Shown here: piece by piece, positions 1 to 7,442 of the stretch | Position numbering within the stretch: the first letter of the stretch is position 1 | How the letters are laid out: each line of letters begins with the position of its first letter | DNA from: Hyphomicrobiales bacterium | GTDB lineage: Bacteria > Pseudomonadota > Alphaproteobacteria > Rhizobiales > Rhizobiaceae | Direction: 5' to 3' | DNA: 54,915 nucleotides | NCBI GenBank assembly: GCA_900467685.1 | Contig: UBQX01000034.1 | Coordinates: 1 to 54,915, forward strand | Made by a program: the position numbers and the translations under genes | Notes under the pieces: model-generated | Databases searched by the model: none | What the model was told of the DNA's origin: nothing | Seen by the model: only the letters and a program-made list of their open reading frames with translations

Positions 1-106
1 TGGTGGAGGTCGTGACTTTTTCAGGCCGAAAACTTTCTTGGAGGCATTTAGTATATATTAAGCTTGATGTTTGATTATCCTGCTCAGCGGGGCCGTTAAT
101 CACGGT

Positions 107-181
107 CGCATGACGCTTTCCCCGCCGCCGCCGGCTCAAGCCGGCATGTCCCTCTTGAGTATTGTGTTTCAGGGACAACCC
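107..181 (+). promoter_or_regulatory. flaA mRNA leader with conserved flagellin motifs and SD-sequestering stem
   Basis: The untranslated leader of the first flagellin carries three elements also found before the other two flagellins: CGCATGACGCT at 107-117, CCGGCATGTCCCTC at 141-154, and a G-rich SD, AGGGACA, at 171-177 just before the ATG at 182. TGTCCCT (147-153) can pair perfectly with AGGGACA (171-177), hiding the SD. The shared order and base pairing are seen in the sequence; that FlbT or another factor uses the fold is inference. Confidence 0.5.
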
Positions 182-1147
182 ATGACCAGCATTATGACAA
201 ACGGCGCAGCCATGTCTGCGCTCCAGACTCTCCGTGGCATCTCCTCGCAGATGGACGACACGCAGAGCGCTATCTCCTCCGGCCTGCGTGTTTCCAAGGC
301 GTCCGACAACGCCGCATACTGGTCGATTGCGACCACGATGCGTTCGGACAACAAGGCTCTCTCCACCGTTGGTGACGCACTCGGCCTTGCTGCTGCAAAG
401 ACCGACACGGCCTATACCGGCCTCAACGCTTCCATCTCCGTCGTCGATGAGATCAAATCGAAGCTCGTTGCTGCCCGCGAACCGGGTGTCGACAAGACGA
501 AGATCAATTCGGAACTCTCCGAATTGAAATCGCAGCTCGTCTCGATTTCCAAGTCAGCCTCGTTCTCCGGCGAGAACTGGCTCTACAACACGAGCGGCAC
601 CGCCGGCACCAAGGAAATGGTCGGCTCGTTCACCCGTGACACCACCGGCAACGTTTCGGTCAACACGCTGAAATTCAATGCTGCCAACTCTGTCCTCATC
701 GACACCAACGCTGCCAGCGGCGGTCAGTTGACGAAGGCTCTCACGGTCAACCAGCCGATTGCCAACTCCACGGCAACGACCACGGCCACCTACTTCCTCA
801 TCGACGCAAAGTCGACGACGTCCGCAGGCGGTACAGAAATCAAGCTGACGACTGGCACGAACGACCAGAACATCGAAGGCATGATCTCTGCCGTCGATAA
901 GATGCTTTCGAGCATGACATCGGTTGCCTCGACCCTCGGCGCGACATCGAGCCGCATCCAGCTGCAGAATAACTTCGTCGCCGACCTGCAGGATGTGATC
1001 GGCAAGGGCGTCGGTCGCCTCGTGGACGCCGACATGAACCAGGAATCGACCAAGCTGAAGGCGCTACAGACGCAGCAGCAGCTGGGCATCCAGTCGCTGT
1101 CGATCGCCAATTCCGACAGCCAGAGTGTACTGTCGCTCTTCCGTTAA
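182..1147 (+). CDS. flaA: Flagellin (FlaA)
   Basis: Flagellin, the filament subunit exported by the flagellar type III apparatus. The 321-residue product starts MTSIMTNGAAMSALQTLR and has the conserved flagellin N-terminal helical domain (about 1-140) and C-terminal domain (about 235-321, ending SQSVLSLFR), with the short variable centre typical of rhizobial complex filaments. The frame is open upstream to 71, but the ATG at 182 has an RBS (AGGGA, 171-175), matches the other two flagellins in start and length, and has no extra N-terminal extension. It is very similar to the second flagellin, including a shared stretch near the C-terminus. Paralog letters are given by gene order. A strong hairpin terminator follows, so it is probably its own transcription unit. 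Confidence 0.95.
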   Translation: MTSIMTNGAAMSALQTLRGISSQMDDTQSAISSGLRVSKASDNAAYWSIATTMRSDNKALSTVGDALGLAAAKTDTAYTGLNASISVVDEIKSKLVAAREPGVDKTKINSELSELKSQLVSISKSASFSGENWLYNTSGTAGTKEMVGSFTRDTTGNVSVNTLKFNAANSVLIDTNAASGGQLTKALTVNQPIANSTATTTATYFLIDAKSTTSAGGTEIKLTTGTNDQNIEGMISAVDKMLSSMTSVASTLGATSSRIQLQNNFVADLQDVIGKGVGRLVDADMNQESTKLKALQTQQQLGIQSLSIANSDSQSVLSLFR

Positions 1148-1202
1148 GAAAACGGCAGGGGAGGGACACTCGTCCCTCCTTCATCAGTTCCAGGATCAGG
1201 CA

Positions 1203-1230
1203 GGGCCGTCCCGCAAGGGGCGGCCCTTTT
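1203..1230 (+). terminator. Rho-independent terminator after flaA
   Basis: GGGCCGTCCC (1203-1212), a GCAA loop and GGGGCGGCCC (1217-1226) form a 10-bp stem with one G-U pair, followed by TTTT. It lies 56 nt after the flaA stop. Confidence 0.85.
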
Positions 1231-1359
1231 CGTCTTACCCTGAAAACTCACTGGTTAGAATTACTAGGAAAGGACCCGGAGGCATTTAAGGTTAATTAAC
1301 CATGCTCGTGTTCTCTAGAGCTATTGAAACGACGCGTTAACCCTAACAGTTGGTTATCG

Positions 1360-1445
1360 AGCATGATGCTGCAGCGACGTTGCCGTAAATGAATCCGGCA
1401 TGACCCCCCTTAAATTCTAGTCTGTCAAACACAGGGGCAGTACAC
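1360..1445 (+). promoter_or_regulatory. flaB mRNA leader with conserved flagellin motifs
   Basis: It repeats the flaA and flaC leader order: AGCATGATGCT (1360-1370), CCGGCATGACCCCCC (1395-1409), then the SD AGGGGCA (1433-1439) ahead of the ATG at 1446. CCCCT (1406-1410) can pair with AGGGG (1433-1437). Upstream, GGAGGCATTTA (1278-1288) is identical to 40-50 before flaA, and a GCGTTAA box lies at 1334-1340. Confidence 0.45.
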
Positions 1446-2411
1446 ATGACGAGCATTATGACGAATACTTCCGCAATGGCTGCACTGCAGACGTTGCGCA
1501 CGATCGACCAGAACATGTCCGACACGCAGAACGCGATCTCGTCGGGCTACCGGGTCAACACCGCGTCCGACAACGCCGCATACTGGTCGATCGCAACGAC
1601 CATGCGTTCGGACAACAAGGCCCTTTCGACGGTTGGCGATGCCCTGGGTCTGGCTGCGGCAAAGACCGACACCGCCTATACCGGTCTGACCTCCTCGATC
1701 TCGGTCATCGACGAAATCAAGGCGAAGCTGGTTGCAGCTCGCGAACCGGGCGTCGACAAGACCAAGATCAACTCGGAAATCACCGAGCTGAAGTCGCAGC
1801 TGACCTCCATCTCCAAGTCGGCTTCGTTCTCGGGCGAAAACTGGCTCTACAACACGACCGGCACCGCCGGTACGAAGGAAATGGTCGGCTCCTTTACCCG
1901 TGACACCTCGGGCAACGTTTCGGTCAACACGCTGAAGTTCAACTCTGCCAACTCGATCCTCGTCGATACCAACGCAGCATCGCAGGGCCAGCTGACCAAG
2001 GACATCACGGTCAACCAGCCCATCGCCAACTCGACCGGCACGACCACGGCGACCTACTTCCTGATTGACGCGAAGTCGACGACGTCTGCCAGCGGCACCG
2101 AAATCAAGCTGACGACCGGCACGAACGACCAGAACATCGAAGGCATGATCTCGGCAGTCGACAAGATGCTGACGAACATCACCTCGGTCGCATCCACGCT
2201 CGGTGCAACCTCCACCCGCATCCAGCTGCAGAACTCCTTCGTTGCCGACCTGCAGGACGTGATCGGCAAGGGCGTTGGCCGCCTCGTCGATGCCGACATG
2301 AACCAGGAATCGACCAAGCTGAAGGCACTGCAGACGCAGCAGCAGCTGGGCATCCAGTCGCTGTCGATCGCCAACTCGGCCGGTCAGAACATCATGTCGC
2401 TCTTCAGGTAA
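1446..2411 (+). CDS. flaB: Flagellin (FlaB)
   Basis: Second flagellin paralog, 321 residues, starting MTSIMTNTSAMAALQTLR and ending AGQNIMSLFR. It keeps the N-terminal flagellin domain with the segment SDNAAYWSIATTMRSDNKAL found in all three paralogs, and the C-terminal domain with RLVDADMNQESTKLKALQTQ. It differs from FlaA at scattered positions only, consistent with recent duplication or gene conversion. The ATG at 1446 follows AGGGGCA at a good distance. Strong terminators lie on both sides, so it should be transcribed on its own. Confidence 0.95.
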   Translation: MTSIMTNTSAMAALQTLRTIDQNMSDTQNAISSGYRVNTASDNAAYWSIATTMRSDNKALSTVGDALGLAAAKTDTAYTGLTSSISVIDEIKAKLVAAREPGVDKTKINSEITELKSQLTSISKSASFSGENWLYNTTGTAGTKEMVGSFTRDTSGNVSVNTLKFNSANSILVDTNAASQGQLTKDITVNQPIANSTGTTTATYFLIDAKSTTSASGTEIKLTTGTNDQNIEGMISAVDKMLTNITSVASTLGATSTRIQLQNSFVADLQDVIGKGVGRLVDADMNQESTKLKALQTQQQLGIQSLSIANSAGQNIMSLFR

Positions 2412-2480
2412 TCTGACGCGAATCACTGTCCCCCCAGAGCGGGCAGACAGACGGTCGCTTTGGTCCAGAGGGTCATTGAG

Positions 2481-2512
2481 AAGCCGCACCACGCTCGTGG
2501 TGCGGCTTTTTT
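2481..2512 (+). terminator. Rho-independent terminator after flaB
   Basis: AAGCCGCACCAC (2481-2492) pairs perfectly with GTGGTGCGGCTT (2497-2508) across the loop GCTC. The 3' arm runs into a T tract ending at 2512. Confidence 0.92.
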
Positions 2513-2616
2513 CGTATTTGTCTCAATCTATCTAAATCATTGAATATATTAATGAATTATTGCCGTCGCCGCGCACCGGTAATTCTTTCTTCAGCGAAAT
2601 TAACAACTTGCTAATG

Positions 2617-2660
2617 GCGTTAAAGATTTGTTAACCTTGTTAGCGTTAAAGCTTCGTTAA
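2617..2660 (+). repeat. Tandem 18-nt direct repeats upstream of flaC
   Basis: Two copies of GCGTTAAAG-N-TT-N-GTTAA start 26 bp apart (2617 and 2643). The core GCGTTAA also occurs before flaB (1334-1340) and before rem (9510-9516), and CGTTAA occurs before flaA (94-99). They could be activator-binding sites; no binding protein can be named from sequence. Confidence 0.4.
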
Positions 2661-2694
2661 GAACGCGGACAGGCCCCAGGGCAAAATGGGCCAG

Positions 2695-2770
2695 AGCATG
2701 ATGCTATTTCCGTGTTGCCGGTATCGTTAACTCCGGAATGTCCCTCGTCTTCATTTTGGGGCAATGACCG
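2695..2770 (+). promoter_or_regulatory. flaC mRNA leader with conserved flagellin motifs and SD-sequestering stem
   Basis: It has AGCATGATGCT (2695-2705, identical to flaB), CCGGAATGTCCCTC (2733-2746) and GGGGCA (2758-2763) ahead of the ATG at 2771. TGTCCC (2739-2744) can pair with GGGGCA with one U-G pair. The pairing partners differ from flaA but the pairing is kept. Confidence 0.5.
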
Positions 2771-3739
2771 ATGACAAGCATTATGACCAATGCTGCCGCC
2801 ATGGCGGCACTCCAGACTCTGCGCACGATCGACGGCAATCTGGAAACGACTCAGAACAAGATTTCCTCCGGCTATCGCGTTCAGACCGCATCCGACAACG
2901 CCGCTTACTGGTCGATCGCAACGACCATGCGTTCGGACAACAAGGCGCTCTCGACCGTTAGCGACGCACTCGGCCTCGGCGCCGCAAAGACCGACACCGC
3001 TTACACCGCACTGGACTCATCGATCTCCGTTATCGAGGAAATCAAGGCCAAGCTGGTGGCCGCGCGCGAACCGGGTGTCGACAAGACCAAGATCAATTCC
3101 GAACTCGCCGAACTGAAATCGCAGCTGCAGTCCATTTCGCAGTCGGCTTCGTTCTCCGGCGAAAACTGGCTTTTCAACTCTTCGACCACGCCGGCCGGCA
3201 CCAAGGAAATGGTGGCGTCGTTCAACCGTTCCACGAACGGTTCGGTCGCCGTCACGACCCTGACATTCAATGCCAGCGAATCTATTCTGATCGACACGAA
3301 CGACGCCAACCTCGGTGCGCTGACCAAAGACGTGACCGTGACGCAGCCGGTGGCAGGCACCTCGGCGACGACGACGGCTACCTACTTCCTCATCAATGCG
3401 AAGTCGGCGACCTCCGCGACCGGGTCCGAAGTCAAGCTGACAACCGGAACGCCGTCGGAAAACATCGACGGCATGATCTCCGCCGTCGACCTGATGCTGA
3501 CGGGTTTGACGAAGGTTGCCTCCGATCTCGGTGCGATCAACAAGCGCATCGACATGCAGGACAACTTCGTGTCCGACCTCATGAACGTGATCGACAAGGG
3601 CGTGGGTCGACTGGTCGACGCCGACATGAACCAGGAATCGACCAAGCTGAAGGCGCTGCAGACGCAGCAGCAGCTTGGCATCCAGTCGCTGTCGATCGCG
3701 AACACGAACTCGCAGAACATCCTTTCGCTCTTCAAGTAA
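2771..3739 (+). CDS. flaC: Flagellin (FlaC)
   Basis: Third flagellin paralog, 322 residues, starting MTSIMTNAAAMAALQTLR and ending NSQNILSLFK. It is the most divergent of the three, especially in the central 170-230 region and the segment before the conserved RLVDADMNQESTKL motif, but has the same two-domain layout and length. Rhizobia build filaments from several flagellins with one dominant subunit. This copy may be a minor subunit, but sequence alone cannot show that. Confidence 0.95.
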   Translation: MTSIMTNAAAMAALQTLRTIDGNLETTQNKISSGYRVQTASDNAAYWSIATTMRSDNKALSTVSDALGLGAAKTDTAYTALDSSISVIEEIKAKLVAAREPGVDKTKINSELAELKSQLQSISQSASFSGENWLFNSSTTPAGTKEMVASFNRSTNGSVAVTTLTFNASESILIDTNDANLGALTKDVTVTQPVAGTSATTTATYFLINAKSATSATGSEVKLTTGTPSENIDGMISAVDLMLTGLTKVASDLGAINKRIDMQDNFVSDLMNVIDKGVGRLVDADMNQESTKLKALQTQQQLGIQSLSIANTNSQNILSLFK

Positions 3740-4061
3740 GAGCGGTGAGGCCGGTCCTGTGTGACCGGCCCGGGAAGCTGATGCGCCGACATCGCGGGCC
3801 GGGAAGGATTTCCGGTCTGTCGGGCAGGAAGCCCCTTTTGAAAACATTGCTGGAAATTCTGCCGTGCCGCCGGTCATCGGCATATGGTAGAAGTTGGGCC
3901 GCGTTCATTGCCCTGACGCGGCCCAACATCTTCATCTTCGCACAAGATTGATCCCCTAGAATTTCACCGACTGCAATCTTGGCTGGCGCATGTTGCGCGT
4001 GCGCAGCGGTGGCGCGCCGCAGGGCGGCCAATTGTTTTGTTTTCAGGGAAGTAGCGGTTCG
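3740..4061. other. Intergenic region flaC to fliH-like gene (322 bp)
   Basis: A perfect 8-bp hairpin (GGCCGGTC at 3749-3756, GACCGGCC at 3763-3770) follows flaC without a T tract, so it is a weak terminator at best. I see no convincing gene or other site in the rest. A 68-codon frame at 3745-3951 has no RBS and an Arg-rich composition typical of a shadow frame. Confidence 0.5.
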
Positions 4062-4691
4062 ATGAGCGCAGGCCTCGCCAGATATCTGAAAGACTTCAGT
4101 GCCCCGCCACCGTCCGTGCCTGACGTTTTCGAACTGCCGCAGCCGACCGAAATCGCGTTCGACTTCACGCCGGAACCGCAGGTCGATCTCGACGCACTCC
4201 GGCGCGAGGCGCATGAGGAAGGCCGCGCAGAAATGCAGGCTGAGCTGCAAGCGCTTCAACAGCAGGAAATCGAGGCCCTGATTGCTTCGCAACGGCAGGC
4301 GGAGGCCGACTTGGCCGCTGCTTACGAGCAGAAGATGGCCGAGCAGCTCGCCGATGCGCTCCCCCGCATTGCCACCGATGTCCGCGAACTCCTTTCGCAT
4401 CACGTCATGAATGCGCTTCGCCCGATCCTCGATGCGGCGATCACCGATCGTGCGGTCGAGAGCCTCTCTCAGACCGTTCGCTCGGTATTTGCCGGCGAGG
4501 GGGGCATCGAACTGGTTCTCAAGGGGCCGGGCTCGCTTGCGGAAAAACTGCGTGAGCGGCTCGTCGGCCTTGACCTCGATTTCAGGCATGTCGAGGCGCC
4601 CGGCGTCGATCTCTCCGTCGAGCATGGCGATACCGTTCTCATGACCCGCCTGTCGCAATGGCGTGAAAGTGTTGAAGAGCTGCTGAAATGA
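4062..4691 (+). CDS. FliH-like flagellar protein (upstream of motB)
   Basis: 209-residue protein, annotated only as hypothetical in rhizobial flagellar clusters as far as I know. A Pro-rich N-terminus (FSAPPPSVPDVFELPQP) leads into a long charged helical segment rich in Gln/Glu/Ala (about 45-105), then a compact C-terminal domain ending DLSVEHGDTVLMTRLSQW. That layout and the final segment resemble FliH, the stator-like partner of the FliI export ATPase. The frame is open back to 3990, but the ATG at 4062 has AGGGAAG upstream. The stop overlaps the motB start (ATGA), so the two are translationally coupled. The FliH assignment is inferred from architecture. Confidence 0.6.
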   Translation: MSAGLARYLKDFSAPPPSVPDVFELPQPTEIAFDFTPEPQVDLDALRREAHEEGRAEMQAELQALQQQEIEALIASQRQAEADLAAAYEQKMAEQLADALPRIATDVRELLSHHVMNALRPILDAAITDRAVESLSQTVRSVFAGEGGIELVLKGPGSLAEKLRERLVGLDLDFRHVEAPGVDLSVEHGDTVLMTRLSQWRESVEELLK

Positions 4692-6073
4692 GCGAGAACG
4701 AAAGCCACCACCACGGCAAGAACGAGATCATCATCATCAAGCGCCACGGCCATGGCGATCATGGCCACCACGGTGGCGCCTGGAAGATCGCTTACGCCGA
4801 CTTCATGACCGCCATGATGGCCTTCTTCCTCGTGATGTGGCTCGTCAACGCAGCCAACGACGCAACGAAAGCGGCCGTTGCCAGCTATTTCAACCCGATC
4901 AAGCTGACGGATTCCAGCCCTTCGGAAAAAGGGATCACCAAGCCTGGCAAACAGGCAGAGGGTGAGGCGACCCAGGAAAAGTCGAAGGTCGACGGCCAGG
5001 AGAAGTCGCAAGGCGACGCTGCGGACAGCGGCAAGGAGAAAAGCTCGACAGCTGGCGAACAGGTCACCTATTCGGAAGCGGATTACTTCGAAAATCCCTA
5101 CGCGGTCCTTTCGGAAATCGTCCTCCAGGTCGGCAATCAGGCCAATGTCAGCGTCAAGGGCGAGGGCGGTGCCTCGAATTCCGGTCCTGCAACAGGCGCC
5201 GATGGCGGCGAGGCCTTCAAGGATCCCTTCGATCCCGATTTCTGGACCAAGCAGGTCCAGGTGAACCCCAAGACCGGTAAGGGCAAGGATTCAGGCGAAG
5301 CCGGGAAGGACCAGGCCGCGGCGGCTGTTGCCGCCCAGGACAAGGGCAACGAGAACGGCAAGGGCGGCATAGCCGGCGAGGCCGACAGCAAGGATACCGG
5401 CAAGGGCGGCATCCCCGGCGATCAGGACACGGCTGAAAAGGGCAAGGGCGGAAGCGCCGCCGACAAGAATGCGACCGAGCAGGGTGGCGCGACGGCGGAA
5501 AGCAGGCCGAAATCCGGTGAACAGCAGGACCAATCCGAAAAGCCTGCCGAAATGGCCTCCGCGCAAAGCGAGATGGACAAGGCCGAGGCTCAGGCCGCCG
5601 CAAAAGCTGCGAGCGACCTGAAGAAGCAGATCATGAACACGCTGCCGCCTTCCGTCGGTAAGCTGGCGGACGCCATCCGCGTCGAACCCTCCGAGGGCGG
5701 GCTGCTGATTTCCGTGAGCGATCAGGTGAGCACGCCGATGTTCGATGTCGGTTCGGCCGTGCCGAGCCGCGAACTCGTCCTCGCCATGCAGGACATCGGC
5801 AAGGTGCTGGCCAAGGGCAAGGGCAGCGTGGTCATTCGCGGGCATACGGACGGTCGCCCCTATAAGGGCGGAACCGGCGACAACTGGGGCCTCTCGCTCA
5901 ACCGTGCCCGCAGCGCCTATTACATGCTGGTGAGCGGCGGACTTGATGAGAAGCGCGTCAACCAGGTGACCGGCTATGCCGATCGCTTCCTGAAAGTGCC
6001 GAAAGATCCCTACAGCCCCGCGAACCGTCGGATCGAGATCCTGCTCGAGGGCAAGAGCGTAGCGGGAGGCTGA
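4688..6073 (+). CDS. motB: Flagellar motor stator protein MotB
   Basis: Stator subunit that, with MotA, forms the proton channel and anchors to peptidoglycan. After a His-rich N-terminus comes the single TM segment (about 32-52) with the signature AYADFMTAMMAFFLVMW; Asp38 is the proton-accepting residue equivalent to E. coli Asp32. The C-terminal OmpA-like domain (about 340-458) has RGHTDGRPY, LNRARSAYYML and NRRIEILLE. At 461 residues it is much longer than enteric MotB (about 308) because of a low-complexity linker (about 75-310) with repeated Gly-Lys-Gly-Gly units. It is coupled to the fliH-like gene (4-bp overlap); motC starts 1 bp after its stop. Confidence 0.95.
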   Translation: MSENESHHHGKNEIIIIKRHGHGDHGHHGGAWKIAYADFMTAMMAFFLVMWLVNAANDATKAAVASYFNPIKLTDSSPSEKGITKPGKQAEGEATQEKSKVDGQEKSQGDAADSGKEKSSTAGEQVTYSEADYFENPYAVLSEIVLQVGNQANVSVKGEGGASNSGPATGADGGEAFKDPFDPDFWTKQVQVNPKTGKGKDSGEAGKDQAAAAVAAQDKGNENGKGGIAGEADSKDTGKGGIPGDQDTAEKGKGGSAADKNATEQGGATAESRPKSGEQQDQSEKPAEMASAQSEMDKAEAQAAAKAASDLKKQIMNTLPPSVGKLADAIRVEPSEGGLLISVSDQVSTPMFDVGSAVPSRELVLAMQDIGKVLAKGKGSVVIRGHTDGRPYKGGTGDNWGLSLNRARSAYYMLVSGGLDEKRVNQVTGYADRFLKVPKDPYSPANRRIEILLEGKSVAGG

Positions 6074-6074
6074 T

Positions 6075-7442
6075 GTGGGCCGCGTCCTGACCTTCGCTGC
6101 CGCATGTCTGGCCCTTGGCATCGGGTTCTCCGCCCGCGCCGAGGAGACGAAGCAGGAAGACATCGACCCTTCGCTCCCGATCTACAAGCTGGTGCGGTCT
6201 CTCGAAGACGTTCAGGACAAGATCGTCGCGGGCGACCTCAAAGCCGTCGAAATGCAGCGCTTCATGATCGGCATGATCGACCGGCGGCTTCGTACCGCCA
6301 GTCCGGAAGAATTCAACGACCTGCGCAATGTCGACGCCGCGATGATCTATGCGATGTCCGGCGGTAATCCGGCGACGCTGGATAACCTCATATCGCACGA
6401 TGCGCGCGGCAATTTCGATACCCGGCTCACGAACGCGCTGCTGATGTATCTCGGCGGAAAGGGCGGCTCTGCCAACAAGACCCTCGACGAGATCGTGCCT
6501 GAATACAAATCGACTTCCATCGGCCCCTATCTGGCGCTCGTCGCGGCCAATGTCGTGATGCAGAAGAAGCCGGATGTGGCGCTGAAATATTTCGACTGGG
6601 CGCGGCTGGCGCTTCCCGGCTCCATCGTCGAGGAGGCGGCGCTGCGCCGCTCGCTCATCATCACGGTGAAGCAGAACAATGTCGAAAGCTCGATCCGTTT
6701 CGCGCGCCTCTACCTTTCACGCTTTCCCAATTCACCCTACGCAGCCCAGGTGGCCGAACAGGTGGTGACGCTGGTCGACGCCCATTATGACACGATTGGC
6801 AATGACCGTATCGCCGGAGCCCTGGGCTGGCTCGATGCGCCGCGTCAGCAGGACCTCTATCTGCGCCTGGCGCGCAAGGCCGCGGTGACCGGACGCTTCG
6901 AATTCGCGCATTGGACTGCGGGCAAGGCGCTCGCGCTATCCGCTGGCAAGGACGACAATCCGGCGAAGCTGGCGCAACTTTATCTCAATCTCTCCAACGT
7001 TCCGACCGCCGATATTGCGGAGGTGAAGAGCGCCTTCGCCAGCATCCCGGACGAGCTTCTGGGGCCAGACGAGCGCCGTCTGCGCGACGCGGGTGCTTTT
7101 ATTCTCTCTGAAGTCGAACGGCCGGCCACGCTGGAAAGCCTGACACAAGCGCCTCAGGATAAGACAAAGACAGAGCATGAGGCCGTGGCAAAACCGGCGC
7201 CGCACAAGGGCGGTGAAGCGCCACCGAAAGAGCCGAAGCTGCCAGCCGATCAGCCTGCGGAGGCAAAGCCGCATGCGGACCAGCCAGCAGAAAAGCAGAC
7301 CGCGGCCAAGCCAGCCAAGGCAAAGCCCGGTGAAGCCAAGGCCCAGCAGGCCTCCGATGCCAAGGACGGAATCGAGACCTTCCTGTCGGACAGCCAGGCG
7401 CAGTTGAAGGCCATCGACGAGATGATGAAAAAGGGGGACTAG
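6075..7442 (+). CDS. motC: Chemotaxis/motility protein MotC
   Basis: 455-residue periplasmic motility protein found in rhizobia, where it works with MotB to control the stator. The start is GTG at 6075, preceded by GGGAGG (6064-6069) and 1 bp after the motB stop. The N-terminus (VLTFAAACLALGIGFSARAEE) is a signal peptide. The body (about 30-350) is helical with repeat-like segments. The tail (about 355-455) is low-complexity, rich in Ala, Lys, Pro and Gln. The stop shares a base with the GTG start of motD. Confidence 0.9.
   Translation: MGRVLTFAAACLALGIGFSARAEETKQEDIDPSLPIYKLVRSLEDVQDKIVAGDLKAVEMQRFMIGMIDRRLRTASPEEFNDLRNVDAAMIYAMSGGNPATLDNLISHDARGNFDTRLTNALLMYLGGKGGSANKTLDEIVPEYKSTSIGPYLALVAANVVMQKKPDVALKYFDWARLALPGSIVEEAALRRSLIITVKQNNVESSIRFARLYLSRFPNSPYAAQVAEQVVTLVDAHYDTIGNDRIAGALGWLDAPRQQDLYLRLARKAAVTGRFEFAHWTAGKALALSAGKDDNPAKLAQLYLNLSNVPTADIAEVKSAFASIPDELLGPDERRLRDAGAFILSEVERPATLESLTQAPQDKTKTEHEAVAKPAPHKGGEAPPKEPKLPADQPAEAKPHADQPAEKQTAAKPAKAKPGEAKAQQASDAKDGIETFLSDSQAQLKAIDEMMKKGD

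Larger units (their letters stand above)
2412..2770. other. Intergenic region flaB-flaC (359 bp)
   Basis: It contains the flaB terminator, then an AT-rich stretch with two direct repeats of the form GCGTTAAAG-N-TT-N-GTTAA at 2617-2634 and 2643-2660 (16 of 18 bases identical), and the flaC leader from 2695. No open frame here looks coding. Confidence 0.6.

Noticed and set aside
1425-2492. 355-codon minus-strand open frame opposite flaB
   Set aside because: Mirror of flagellin codons; similar antisense frames appear opposite the other flagellins.
3745-3951. 68-codon frame after flaC
   Set aside because: No RBS, Arg/Pro-rich, overlaps the hairpin; not supported as a gene.
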